Origin: Siphonodentalium dalli | Taxonomy: Eukaryota > Mollusca > Scaphopoda > Gadilida > Siphonodentaliidae | Direction: 5' to 3' | Assembly (NCBI GenBank): GCA_032622095.1 | Contig: CP136066.1 | Coordinates: 8,515,784 to 8,579,783, forward strand | DNA: 64,000 nucleotides | In this document: positions 1 through 12,784 of the stretch, piece by piece | How the letters are laid out: the number at the start of each line of letters is the position of its first letter | Position numbering within the stretch: the first letter of the stretch is position 1 | Position numbers and translations under genes: made by a program | Notes under the pieces: generated by a model | What the model saw: the letters and a program-made list of their open reading frames with translations, nothing else | What the model was told of the DNA's origin: nothing | The model's database searches: none

Positions 1-530
1 CTAACTTTGCTTAAGCACAATAACTTAAGGACTTTTCTTATTGGCCTTGAGTGCAATTAGTTATTCGTTTAGTTAAATAATAAGTTATTTCAATTGTTTT
101 TTCATAACCGTGCAGCCCTTACTAGAGATTCCTTAAGTTATTGCAGTTAATCGAAATTCTCTATTAAATGTCAATGTGGTTTCCCATAGATATCATCAAT
201 GATGTCTATGCGCAAGGGCGACACGCCAATCTTCTCTGTTGGGATTCCAATTGTTGGCTTATTAAATATGCACATATGCTTAAGATACAGTTGCGCGCAA
301 AGCGTGCTCCCGTAAGTCGGGGTTTTGGATTCCAGTTAATGAAAATATCATTGAAATAATCGGTTTCCCCCCAATAAACATACATATATTCAATATACAT
401 GTTTTGGAGCAGAATTAGGCAGTCCATATTGGACGCCATCATGGAATTTATTTTTTTTGGTTTAATTTTCACACATATCTATTAGTTATGTGGATGGAGT
501 TCTCATTAAACCTCACATCCTTATATTGGT
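1..530. other. Intergenic, no gene seen
   Basis: AT-rich sequence with only two short overlapping open frames on opposite strands. Neither has recognisable domains or splice signals that I would trust. Confidence 0.5.
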
Positions 531-532
531 TA

Positions 533-661
533 CAGTAATGCCCAAAGTAATTGACCACTTAACCACATCAGAATTATTGGTAATTTTTCAGGATTTAAAA
601 TCCTGAAACATTACCAATAATTATGCTGTGGTTAAGTGGTCAATTACTTTGGGCATTACTG
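533..661. mobile_element. Palindromic MITE, copy 1 (Tc1/mariner-like ends)
   Basis: The whole 129-bp unit is a near-perfect hairpin: CAGTAATGCCCAAAGTAATT at the left is repeated as its reverse complement at the right, around a TTTAAAATCC-type centre. It is bounded by TA on both sides (531-532 and 662-663). CAGT ends plus a TA duplication suggest a Tc1/mariner-type non-autonomous element. The superfamily is inferred; the hairpin is seen directly. Confidence 0.8.
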
Positions 662-707
662 TACGAGGATTGATTTATCGTTAAACTTCAAATCCTTGTA
701 TTGGTTA

Positions 708-957
708 CAGTAATGCCCAAAGTAATTGACCACTTAACCACAGCAGAATTATGAGTATGTTTTAAGCATTTAAAATCCTGACAAATTATTGAGTTATCAT
801 TACACCTCAAATCCTTATATTGGTTACAGTATAATGCCCAAAGTAATTGACCACTTAACTACAGCATAATTATGAGTGATTTTTCAGGATTTAAGATCAT
901 GAAAAAATACCCATTATTTTGCTGTGGTTAAGTGATCAATTACTTTGGACATTACTG
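708..957. mobile_element. Palindromic MITE, copies 2 (partial) and 3
   Basis: A left arm beginning CAGTAATGCCCAAAG at 708 has no matching right arm. A further full hairpin runs from 827 to 957 and is flanked by TA at 825-826 and 958-959. All three copies are preceded by a similar leader (roughly AAACCTCAAATCCTTATATTGGT), so the cluster looks like tandem amplification of unit plus leader rather than three independent insertions. Confidence 0.7.
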
Positions 958-959
958 TA

Positions 960-1915
960 TGTAGATGAGTTAAACCTCACTTCAGTGTGTTGGGGATTTG
1001 GACCTTGACTTGGGACCTTTTGTTTTTAACGCAACAAATGCGCATACACCTTATACACAAATTTCTTATGTAACCAGAGTTTTTCTTGGATAAGATGAGT
1101 TTGAAGCCTGCTTACATTTCAAAATGTTGTCTGTTTTGTATTGTCTGCAGCGAAACTCGACGTGTTGAAGCAAAAGTTACAAAAGATAAAATGTGTACGT
1201 AACGAGACTATAATACAACTGAAAAAATAAATTGAGGGAGGGGTGGGCGATACAGGGAACTAAGGGTTGAACCGATATAAATTGACATATTATGCATCTG
1301 AACTCTACTGTTGCAACAAGGCTATACAATAGGGGGGGTGTCAGAATCTTAGTCATCTCTATATAGTGCCAGAATAGTCATTTATTGACTTCTATAAGAT
1401 GTTGGGTTGGTTATAATATGGACTCGGAGAAAAAGGCCTTTGTACCGATGAACTGACATAAATTAGTGGAGCGATGTTGCCATGTAATGCATCGCGACTG
1501 TACTAAAGCAGCAATGATATCAAATTGGAGGGGTGGGTCTGAAATTATCTCTATCTCTATAGATGGCACCAGGATTATATAGAAAGGAATAGCAATTGAT
1601 ATACGTATACGGTATACTATAGTAATACCATAGACATATAAGTATCACGCGATAAAATATTACGTAACGTGACTATACCGATGAAAGAAATAAATAAATT
1701 GGACCAGGATTAGAGGTTGGGTTGGTTATATGTGGATAATTGGATATGGAATTCATACCGATGAAACGATACAAATTAGTGGAGCGATAACGACCAATGT
1801 TGACACTTAGTCAGGCTATGCGGGAGAAAATAGGGGTCGATACGATAGACCAAAATAAATTTGTTGGGTGATAATGACCAATGTTGACGTATATAAAGTA
1901 ACGCGACTGTACTGG
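960..1915. other. Intergenic, diverged repeats
   Basis: No gene. The phrase 'accgatga..gatacaaattagtggagcgat' recurs in diverged form near 1445 and 1757, and 'gataatgaccaatgttgac' recurs near 1787 and 1868, so this is an old repeat-derived stretch. Confidence 0.4.
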
Positions 1916-2240
1916 ACTGTCATTTTTCAAAATTTTAAGCCGAGACTTGGTGTGTGTGAGTGGGATACAAATATATTACTAAAATGACAGAGTACAGCAC
2001 GTAATTATGTTTTAGATGGAAGAAATGAATTTTTTTCAATGATAAAATTTAACATGGCATTTGCCATTAAAATCGATTTATGTCGATAAAACTGTCATTT
2101 TTCAAAAATTTAAGCTGAGACTTGGTGTATGTGCGTGTGATACTTATATATTCATAAAATAACAGAGTTCAGCGCGTAATTATGTTTTAGATGGAAGAAA
2201 TCGAATTTGTTTTCGATAATAAATTTGCAGCGTGGACGGG
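1916..2240. repeat. Direct repeat, two copies, 175-bp period
   Basis: The block starting ACTGTCATTTTTCAAAA near 1916 recurs at 2091, with the later segment TAATTATGTTTTAGATGGAA shared at the same offset. The copies are diverged and no coding function is seen. Confidence 0.7.
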
Positions 2241-4142
2241 TCATCGAGTGCGCTCAATTTGTAAACAAAGTTTTGTCAATAGTCGTTTTGGTCAAACTAT
2301 CACTTTTTAGACCGGGACAGCAGATCCGAATAGTAGCTAAGATGTATTTAGATAGAATTATCAAAAGAATTTGACTGATTATAGTGCATTGTAAGAGAAT
2401 CGAGTGGAGAAATATTGGTGACATTTTCACAAGAACACGCCAATTCGGCAATGACTGCTACTTGCAGACGAGCGCTCGTTAATAATAATATTCATGCCAA
2501 GAAATGCAGGCGTCAAACTAATCTTTTTGGAAGGTTAATCCAACATTTATATTATCAGAACAATCCTCCCAAAACACCTTCCAAATATCCAAGAAAGTTT
2601 TAATAGCTTAGAAGACTGAACAGCCGAAATTAATTAATTAATAATCGCCAATGGAGGCTTCGCAGTGACGATTGGCAATTATCACGATAAGACAGGGGAA
2701 CACTTTGACGTTCGTTCTCATATTTCACCAATTTTTGTACCTGGCTTTCCTATCCTACGTTGCAAGGGAAAATGGCTAATTTTACTCTATTTATCGTTAT
2801 ATACATATTATACATATTTATCACACCATTTATTATTCATTTTCATAAAAATAAAATAAAAGAAGCCGAAGATGACATGTTTAAACTGTTTGAAGCACGA
2901 ATTTGGCGATAAGTTGTTATCAGAGTACGTTATACTTGTGATAGTTACGTTACGCACACGGTGTTCCCATATCCTATTGCGATAATCGCTTAACCCTTTG
3001 GTTTTCAACGGCATTTCAATTGGTTGAAATTAAAATTTCTCAAGTTCCAGCTCAACACGAATCTAGTGACCCAATTGGTAGAAATACTTTAGCAGTAATT
3101 CTTAGTTTTATAAGTCATAACTCTAATTTTTTGACGATACGAGCTCAACATCATAATATGTCACTGTTTATGGCGGTGTTATCCAAACGTGTGCTTTGAT
3201 AATGATTATAATTTTATTTTACGATCAAACGTCAGTGCAGCTCAGCAGAAACGCATAGGCACTAGTTCAATTCAGCAGAAACGCATAAGTCCTACGATTA
3301 ATATATGCTCTCTTCTGGTGGCCAATTTATAATGGGGATTTTCAATCAAATCTCTGGATCGAGCAAATGTTAGAGAGGTACAACAGTTTCCATGTGTGAC
3401 ATGATAGTTTTCACATTGGGGGTGGCTTCCGTTTGTTTTGTTTCCGAACATACGAAGAACAGGTCAATGTGGTATCTATGGTTATGCTGTCTGGTCTTGG
3501 TTCCATGCGAAAATGTTAAATTGTGGTTCTCACGTTATGCACTGTCATAGAAAATCAATAATAACTTACCCTCCTCTGTTGATTATTATTTCCATAATTA
3601 GAGCATTTTGGAATTATAGGAACATTATATTGGTTACAACTAGATTTGTAATTCCATATAAAATTTGTCCATGCAGTGGCAAACAAATCATAATGTTGTG
3701 CGAATTTTTTAATTGTTAGAGAAAATGATAAAAAATGTTAGAAATATTTGAATTTATCAGCATTCTAAGGTCCAAATTCCAAATTTGATACTCCAGAAAA
3801 CATATAGTTTGTTGGATGTGCTCTTTATGCCTCGTTGTGCCACCGTGTGTACATTTTGTTAGGGATTGACCACAACTCACCATACATGCTAACACGAAGT
3901 CTTGAAAGTTTTTATCATTTCCAAAATTGATCATTTGAAGTATACTCGAAAATATCCCGTGATGAAGTCCGTCATGCATATGAAATCCCTTTCAGCTGGT
4001 GAAGCGTTACATTACTGTCTGTGGTAGCTATTTGTTTCTTGATGATATTGGCAGGACTGGTAGCATACATTGTATTTACAAAGAGGTAGGGGTGGTAGAC
4101 ATAATTATTCCGAAAGTTTAAGAAGGTTCATGAATTTTCAAA
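2241..4142. other. Intergenic, no gene seen
   Basis: Only short open frames under 100 residues, without recognisable motifs. A CAGCAGAAACGCATA phrase is repeated near 3243 and 3275. Confidence 0.45.
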
Positions 4143-4490
4143 AAATCTTAATTTAAAACTATATCAATTTGAAGGAAAAATCATTATTCCTTATAACCGA
4201 TGTATGCTTGTATACTATAACAACACCTCTTCACCCTCACAATGTAAGATATATGTAACAAAGTAAACAAATGGTTTAAAAAAAACCCCAGATTTATTTT
4301 AGGTAGGTCGATAGAGAGTTTGAAAGGAAATATTTTAGAGAAAAAAACACTGCATTATCTAGACTATGAACCCATCTCGGGTATGCGCTCAATCTACCAT
4401 CTGAAATCATGACTGTCTTCGTCAAAATAAATCAAACATTTTTCACTGCATATTTTAGTTTCTTGGCAGCCATTTGCATAACTATTTTTG
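4143..4490 (+). repeat. Dispersed repeat, copy A
   Basis: About 350 bp matched in diverged form at 37,110-37,480. Shared phrases include 'accatctgaaatcatgact', 'gactatgaaccca' and 'ggtatgcgctca'. No ORF is conserved between the copies, so it is a non-coding dispersed repeat of unknown class. Confidence 0.75.
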
Positions 4491-7155
4491 TGAGCAAAAA
4501 TCACCATAGGACTCAGCCTGTGGTGAGCTTTGAATCTCGGGTGGGTCTATTTCACGAATAACAACGAACACTGCTTGTCGTTAAAGATACATTTATATGT
4601 AGAATAAATCATTGTAATATGGTAATATTTCATGTATGAAGAATAAACCGAGCCCTGAAATATAAAATTGAACAGGCATTAAGTGATATGAATGAATCTA
4701 AAAGGAACACACAATGCTTTGCTTAATGACTAAATTATAAAATGAGATTACATGACACTTTGGATTTAAATAAGAGCTAATATGGATTTAGATGATTGAA
4801 GTGAATATTAACTTTTAAAAGCTTGATTAAAGAAATGCAGAAATGCATCACATGGGAAATATATTAAAGATATCACAATAATTTACTACTTCCAATATTA
4901 TTTAAATGGAATACTGTAAATGGGCATTATAAGATTGGGTAAATAATAAAAGCAATAGTTACCTTATTTTGTGTGATAAAGGCCTGTTTTTGCGTATAAA
5001 TAAATCCCAGTATAACATGTAATTTGGAACTGGACAGATCGTCGACTGCCTTTGTTAACCGCTGGTGGCAATCTGAAAAGGCTAGATGAATATGGTGGGG
5101 GAGACAAACACATCAAAACATTGGGTTTTCGTAAGGTCACAGTATTGTGAAATGCACGGACGGCAATTCACTCCCAATCATGTTTGTTAGGGATGACCTA
5201 AATATGTTGTTTATCCATCGGCATGCTGCTACCAGGTAGCCGATTGGACGCTTACCGCGTGACGGAGAAAATGAATACGTGCACGCTTCAATTCGACCAT
5301 TTCTGTTTCAACCGCTCAGGGCATCGGGAGCACATTAAGGTGAGAAGTAACCTTTCTTTATTGAAAGCTTCTCGGTTATTTTTAAATGACTCTTATCGGG
5401 CTTTACATGATGCCTGGTTGGGTCCATTTGACCATATATTACATTCAAGTGGTCTGATCCCGGTGTCTAGCTTTCGTTACATTTTAGAAATTTAACTTTA
5501 TGTAACTGCGAGCGGTTGGTTTTCTTTAATTTGGCTGCGCATGATAATTGGCTAAAGGGTATTCAAGCTGCATTGCAAGAACGGGAACATATATAAACAT
5601 GCCAGAGTAACGTGGGGGGGTCCGAGAAAATACTATAACTGGCTGAACGAACATGGCAATTCTGACGTTCAGGACACATGTCGGCTACAACTTGTGCTTC
5701 CCCGAGTGATCTGAAGGGCACGTCACTAAAAAGTCTCAAACCTGATGAACTCCACTGCAGTAAGTTGCTGAATCATATCAAGAGCATGTATTTGAATATA
5801 CTGATTTTGCCCTGACATAGGTTGACATATTTTTGTAAAATCGAATTGTTGAGGGATCACAAGCAGATAGGACCCCAATAATGGCATATATAATTGCTCC
5901 TATGATCAGTTAATATAACAAATTCAAAATAAAGTCATATTACTCAACCAGTTCCAAACATCATGAACTGATCTAGAATATAATTGAGAAAAAATGATAT
6001 ATTTTCAACTTCCGGCGGCCATTTTGGTGGCCATCTTGGATGGTGAGTTTCAATTTTGGGCCAAAATAGTGTCGTTATACCTTAGCTTCATGAAAATATA
6101 TATATTTTACTAGATTAGTCATGTGAGTTTGCAATAAATTCCAAGTAACTGGTTTTACGTCTGTGAAAAAAATTGGGGGGGGGGTATACTTGTTAGGGCG
6201 CTATAAAAAAAAATGACAGATGGCCAGCCGATAAAATCTTGATGTCGGATACCTGAATTTACAAAATCCGCAGAGAAAAAAACTTTATACGCCAAAACAC
6301 GCATCCGTGACCTGGCGGCCGGACTATAACGCTGCATTGGTATTTATTTTTAAACTGCGCACAAGATCACAACGGTGTAGTAACGTCTCGTCCAAGATGT
6401 GGGCGTAGTCACCAGTGAAGTAAGTACATTACGGTCTGGAAGCATCTGCCTCCCGGCAACTAGTTGACATCCCCTGAAACAAACGGTCATCAGGAATCTT
6501 CATTTTCTCGCCAATTTTTCTCAGGCCAGTCATAAACATATACATATACTGTATTTGTTCTCGTCATTTCTTGGAAATAAGGTCATCCAAAACAAAAATA
6601 AAAAATGCAGAATTTAGAGCTCGTTTATGACGATATCGGTTTGTTGAGCTTGCTCGGATAATTTGAGAGCGAGCTCATGTGATAACATTCAATTGGGATT
6701 TCCATGCAAATATCCATTACAGCGCCAAAACATTAATGCAGGTAAATTAAAAAGAGTGACACCCCACATTTTTTACCCATAATTTACAAACCAGTATATG
6801 TTTATCTAGCCAAAGGACTCGGGGTGCTGCATGCCCCACCCACCCCCGTCGAGAAAATATGCAATGGTCAGTCCGGTAGCTTGCGGGATAGTATAGCCCC
6901 CATGTTGGGGATCATAGCCCCTGCGTTCGGGAAATCCTGTGGCCATCACTGGTATAAAAAATCAAGGGAAGACTGACAATGATTTAAACAGAACGTCCAC
7001 CATTTGGGTTATCGGGCGAACATTATTTTAAACGGCCTGGCGACTTCGTTCGAGCCAACAGCTCGCTGCATGTTCAGAACTTGACTCACTCTGTCAAACA
7101 TAGCCGCAATGATTGAGTTGTCAGTGGACACATATTACATGTATGTATGATTCTT
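4491..7155. other. Intergenic, no gene seen
   Basis: No recognisable gene. The open frame at 5223-5495 lacks known motifs. A run of ten G lies near 6175. Confidence 0.45.
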
Positions 7156-7815
7156 TGCTGGTTTGGGATACTGTGTGTGTTGTTTGTGACACCCGTTGTC
7201 TAGTTTTGGAGTATTCATAGGATGGTATGGAAAACTTATTGTGTGGACGAGGACGCCCATTTTGGCGGCTGGTGACAATGAGTGGTTTGGGACACCCGGT
7301 GTGTGGCCTGTGAAATCGATGTATCGTCTGGGACAGCACTGGAGTGGATTGGGTCACTCGTTGGATCTTTCGTTGTGTGGTGTTTGGATACCCTTATTTT
7401 GCATTAAGGCACCTGTTGGTGAATATGAACATTTATTTACGCGGTTTGGCACACTCACTGGATGACTTGGGACACTTGTTATGTGGTTTGAGACACTCGT
7501 GTAGTTTTGGACACTAGATCAGTGATTGACCCAAGCCACAAAACGTGTGTCACAGACCACACGCGTAGTGTCCCAAACAGTCTACCGGGTGTTTGCAGCC
7601 GACGAGTGCTCCAAAACCATCCATGTTGTGTTCCCCAATGACCCATTGGGTGTCCCAATCCACGCAATGAGTGTTCCATATCATTCAATAAATAATCCAG
7701 ACCGCCAAATCCTATACCACCCTATTTGTGTCCCAAGCCTACTTTCGAGTGTCCCAAACGATCGAAGTAGTGTACAAAACCACACAGCGAGTGTCACAAG
7801 CTACCCAAATGAGTG
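7156..7815. repeat. Inverted pair of degenerate ~30-bp repeat arrays
   Basis: From about 7156 to 7530 the plus strand repeatedly reads variants of TTTGGGACACTCGTTGTGTGG every 25-35 bases. From about 7530 to 7815 the reverse complement form (GTGTCCCAAAC, CACACA) predominates. The two arrays face each other around 7530, so the whole could fold as one long imperfect hairpin. The open frames here are products of the repeat. Confidence 0.65.
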
Positions 7816-9700
7816 TATCAAACATGTCTTTACACAAAGAGTAAAGGAAATTACAAATCTCATGATAAATTTAAAAGAGATAAGTATATTGATATTGATG
7901 CCGAGGTATTGGTTTTGGGACAAAAAGAGGAATCGCTTACAAAGGACGGAAGTGCAATGTTCTTCTGTCCACTAGTATATAAAACATATATCTACTACTG
8001 TAAATGAAAAGATGTCAAACATATATACAAACTAGAATGCACTCACTGGAGCTGCCTATACTTGCGCCCATCACACATTTGGAATGTTTTGTGGTGTCTT
8101 GCCAACAACAGTTTGAACCACGGATGCTGGTCCCCTCGTTTGAAAGATCGATACAAAATCTGGATATCAAATTTCAGTTCATCCATCGCTGAAATATTTG
8201 TGTGTACGGACAGAATATCTCTGTTATCTCCAATTGATATATTACACTAATGATGGTCTTAGTAATACCATACGAGTTGTTTGACATATTTATAGAACAA
8301 TATAGACATCGCTGATATGAAGGGCGTGAAGACGATTGGTTACCGATGATGCTATATACATGTATTATATACCAATGGGCTAAATTACAAGTTTGACTAG
8401 AATGATTTGTGTATGCCATTGCACTTCAGCGGCAAAAACAATCAATGACAATTACAAATACCGACACAGTTAAATAAAAGACACGTTAGTCTTTGATTAA
8501 AAGTGTGTAAATGTGAAGATGCCATTAGCGACTGATCTACAGTCTTCGGGAACATATCATCAAAATGTATATTGCGTTGAGAATGAGAAAGCTTGTTTTC
8601 CCAGTAAATAAATAAGGCATGTTAATAATCCATGTTTCCACATTCACATTTTTCAGTGTAATTGTTTCTCAATTGAGCCATGCGCTCGACCGTTTGGCCG
8701 GACATGGTTTATAAACATGCACCAGGATCTTTCGGAAATATTTTGAACTTCGAAGAAAGTTTCCAGAAATATGTTCGCACCTCATTGTCTCTGCGAAAAA
8801 AAAAACGATTCCGCACGCTTTTAGACTTGATCTCAACTCATTTCCCGAGTTTCAAGTTACATAAAATAGGCTTCTAATGGGCAGAACTATTGCCCACTTT
8901 TATTTTCCATGCAGGGTATATATATATGTTTATAATAATAAAACACGAAGCTGTTGGCAGATGGATCGGTTTAGCCTGCCCATGTAATACGAGTCTCAGC
9001 TGTCTGAACATCGACGCAATTATGTCTGGTATTTTGCGCGCATGTGACGTCCTGGTGTGCGTCGTGACGCCATGGCGTCTTTATCGGTTTCAAGAAAGAA
9101 ATCTTTCAATATTGTTCTTTTATGAACGATTTATTACCAAAATAAAACCAGATAACAATGCATTTTAAGTATATACGTGGATTTAATTTACAATTGGTGC
9201 AACCATTTCATATTAGCGCATGTGCATTCTTTACATTATATACTTCCGGTATGACGTAACATATTCGCGGAAGGACAAATAAACAGATAAATAAACAGAG
9301 ATCCGGACCGAAAACATTACTTGCGTCCATCATAGACTGGCGCAAGTAAATATATACAAAATTATAAAACTACTGATATCTGTTCATTAGAGTTATACCC
9401 ACAAAGGCAAGCTTTGTGTATACACGAAAGGTGGCGAAATATTAATTGTTTATTAAATGCATACTAGATTTACCACTGATGGATATACAATATTATTCTG
9501 AAATGTCCAATATAAAAGTACAAATTGTCGCATCAGAATAACTTGACACATTCAAAGAAATGTTTGACTACCACCATTGGTTGGAGCGTTATGGATACGA
9601 TTAGCAGAATTAACACAAACTATCGCTTACACATACATGTATCAACTTGAAACACTGGAACTACAAAATGGGCTAAAGTCATTGCGACTTATTCCCTTAT
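7816..9700. other. Intergenic, no gene seen
   Basis: Short open frames only, none with a recognisable domain. Confidence 0.45.
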
Positions 9701-9841
9701 ATTGACGATGATGATGATCATCCATCAGGACTGGTGGGCAGTGGCGCGCAATGGATTATGCCCATTTGCGAGCATCTCGACCAAGATCGTGCGTGAGCAG
9801 CATTGGCGAGAAAACGGAGATTCATCATTCATGTTCACCGT

Positions 9842-9922
9842 TTGTTTGGTGTGATTAGAACCCACGCCTCCGTAGAGACTGCTGCCTAAAACCACCGCCT
9901 TAGACCACTCGACCAGACGATA
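9842..9922 (-). repeat. tRNA-Leu-like sequence, probable SINE head
   Basis: On the minus strand the sequence contains an A-box-like TGGTCGAGTGGTCTAAGGCG, a TTTTAGG anticodon-loop-like segment, the leucine-type long variable region (CAGTCTCTACGGAGGC) and a B-box-like GTGGGTTCTAATC. Pairing in the anticodon stem and T stem is imperfect. A decayed tRNA-Leu gene or a tRNA-derived SINE head is more likely than a working tRNA. About 150 bp of downstream minus-strand sequence could be the SINE body. Confidence 0.6.
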
Positions 9923-9929
9923 AGTATTC

Positions 9930-12595
9930 ATACATCGTTGTCTTCTTCGCCTACATCTTGACGAGACGTTACTACAACGTTGTGATCTTTTGCGTAGTTT
10001 GACGATACCAATGCAAGCGTTATAAATGCAATACGCCCTTTATTCGTCACCATATAAGGATTCAATCAGACAGTAGCGCTCTTTAATGTTTCCTCCATTT
10101 GAAAGTCAATCGCACAATTATGCATGTTTTCTTTGATTTTGTCTGGTGGGGTGTAAACTGCCGCCTGGTTGTATATGCAGCTGTTTATATATTCCGGTTT
10201 AACCCTTTACCCAACAAACCGGCCAAAACTGAAACATACCAACTACTGTAAGGAAAAGAACGTTGGCTCTCTGGAGATTGAAATTAAAAGTTTAATTTGA
10301 TCAAGCAAAAACACCCCTCGCAAAAAGTAATAATAAAATTTAAAAGCCAACCGACCGATCCACCATTTTTTAGACCCCGTTAACAGAAACACAGATACTT
10401 ATTTCAATAATCTATTAATAAAGTACATAATCACATTTCTCAATCCAGAAAAAGTCCCTTACTTTCATAGCTCATGTATTGGGTGAGAATAATGAAATTG
10501 GAAATATATGTATTTTTATATTCATCTATTTTGGAATCTGGGAATAAAAACTTATCAGTTGATTGCTGTTGATGTTTTTGTGGATAATTTGATTTGATCA
10601 TATAAATAATACTTACAAGACGGTTGTTCAGATGTTGTAATGATCATTCTCCTCATCCTCATCACTGCTACTCGCATTGGCATTACTGTCGCGGTGGGTA
10701 TCTGTCGGAACTGTCCACAGAGTGATTTGAAGTTTCAAAATATACTCAAATTGTGTTAATACAGAGTTCTAATAATCCAGAGTATGCAAGAACAATTGAT
10801 AAACAATCAGAAAATTTAAAATATAATCTTACTAAATAGTCACCAGGGGCAGGGTATCTACTCTCAGTAAGGAGTAGACAATTTCCAAGAATACAATCAG
10901 ATTAGGGTGCAGAATAAAAGTAGGGGATGGGATAACCGAAGGCCACCCTTAAAAACTGCATGATAGCACTCCAAAGTTTATGTATTAGAAATATTTTAAT
11001 AGATATACCCAAAGCCCATCTCATGGCACCATACATGGTTAGCATCTTACTGCATGTGGTCTTGATCAAAATCCCACTTAGATTAGTAGTCTGCCACACC
11101 ATGAATTATTGAGCCAACATTTTGTAAGAAATAAACAGCAGTTTCAAATAATATTTACTTTCAATGTGGTCATGGGAATTTGACTGAGAAACATTCAGCA
11201 AACTGCATGAACCCCGAATGGAGTTTCTTGAATTGTTATCGCTATCAAAATCAATGGCCATGTTGAATCCGCCGTTTATTATTTAAATAAAAATATACTT
11301 AAATTCATTATGATTGTGTTATGTCTTCACCACTATTTATTCAACTTCAATTGAGCCGATGGAATTAAGTTCGGACAGTTCACATTATTTTATGTTTGTA
11401 TCCTCGCTTTCTAGACATCCAAATATACAAAATATGGATCTGTAAACACATTCATAGTGGGAGGTGTGAATGTCCTGTTATTTTGCAGGTAAAATGTTGG
11501 GAATCCGTTATTGGAGAGCACAATAAGGCAATTTTGAATTTGAATACCCCCACGACGATATTTCGGATTTCATTTGAAATGAGTGCAGACATGTTAATTT
11601 CAATAACTTAACATGTGATATTGACACGTTTGGTTGTGGTAAAGAAATTTACACCATACTTTCCCACCTCATAAGGATATGATTGTGAAGTCAGAGGAAT
11701 CTGTAGCAGAAGGATAATTATCAAGTGATACAGAAACATGAGATAATCTGTGCACGCTTCGTACTTCGTTGTTCTCAATGGATCGGTTAGTTCGTTGATC
11801 CCAAAATCTCTCGTTCTCGTCCTAATGGTACCATTGAACTACAGAGTTTCATGAATATCAGAAAATTGTAAGCCGTGGCAAAGGGATACAATGGAGTTTC
11901 CACCCAGTTAAGTGGTGGCCATGTTTTTACTCAACCAGTCCGAAAAAGCTCGTTCTCGTCCTTATTGTACCTTGAACCTACAGAAAACGTTTCAAGACAA
12001 TCGGAAAATAATTGAGACCTGCAGGCCGTGGCAAAGGAAAAGTTTATAGACACCGCGCCACGGCTGTAGTTTAAAATTTGTCTTTGTCATGTTGAGCTAA
12101 ATATATCATACTAGAAGGTGACCCGACTTCGTCCGGGCTTTGACCTTGAATTGTCCATTTTGAATGTCAAGGTCAAGTGGGGTCACGATTTGACCAGTCC
12201 AAAACACTACCCGGACAAAAGTACCCGACAAACGTGCCCGTCGAAATCCATCCGGTTTTACCCGATTTGACATTGAATTGATCATTTTGAAGGTGCACGA
12301 GGAACAGTGTTTCCGCTTGTTGAATAGCACAATTTTTGAGATATATAATAAATGACAACCTGAGCAATGATATGTTCAGGACTTAATATTTGCTCACCAA
12401 ACATACATTTCCTATTCAAACAAATGTGATGCTGCATTAACCATCTAGGCTCTAATGACTGAATGGCTTCTTCCACTAAATGATAATCATACATTGGAAC
12501 AGTCTGCTGGGAACAGTCTGCTGTTCATCTGGAAGGGACGGGGTTGAGGGAAAATAAAAAAAATAGACAAATAATAAAAATGCCTCATCTACGGG
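9930..12595. other. Intergenic, mostly unremarkable
   Basis: No gene. It contains a solitary terminal fragment of the TTAA-flanked MITE family at 10,199-10,232. It also holds a segment near 12,309-12,333 identical over about 22 bases to part of the recombinase-type pseudogene near 13,515. Confidence 0.45.
10199..10232. repeat. Solo terminus of TTAA-flanked MITE
   Basis: TTAACCCTTTACCCAACAAA followed by CCGGCCAAAAC matches the ends of the complete copies at 45,580-45,971 and 63,074-63,455, but the rest of the element is absent here. Confidence 0.7.
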
Positions 12596-12597
12596 AG

Positions 12598-12660
12598 AAA
12601 TGTTCTGATAATATTATCTGAACATTTCCTATGGGATAATGACTCGTCAATGCTTCTCCA
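12598..12660. repeat. Dispersed 'TCTGAACATTTCCTA' repeat
   Basis: The string TATCTGAACATTTCCTA followed by GGGA..AA..CGTCAAT is found here and in variant form near 25,730 and 28,305. The first part recurs near 15,903. It is preceded by an inverted GTTCTGATAAT. It may mark the ends of an old non-autonomous element. Confidence 0.5.
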
Positions 12661-12784
12661 GTCATCAAAGAGATAATTTCAGTATGTTTCTTAACCAAGT
12701 TCTGGAAATTTGCTCCACAGCACACACTTCAAGAAACAAACATGCTGAGGTAGATCCTTCAGTCCGATTATAAGTATTACCTCA

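Noticed and set aside
9842-9922. Functional tRNA-Leu gene
   Set aside because: Stem mismatches in the anticodon and T arms; a SINE or pseudogene is likelier.
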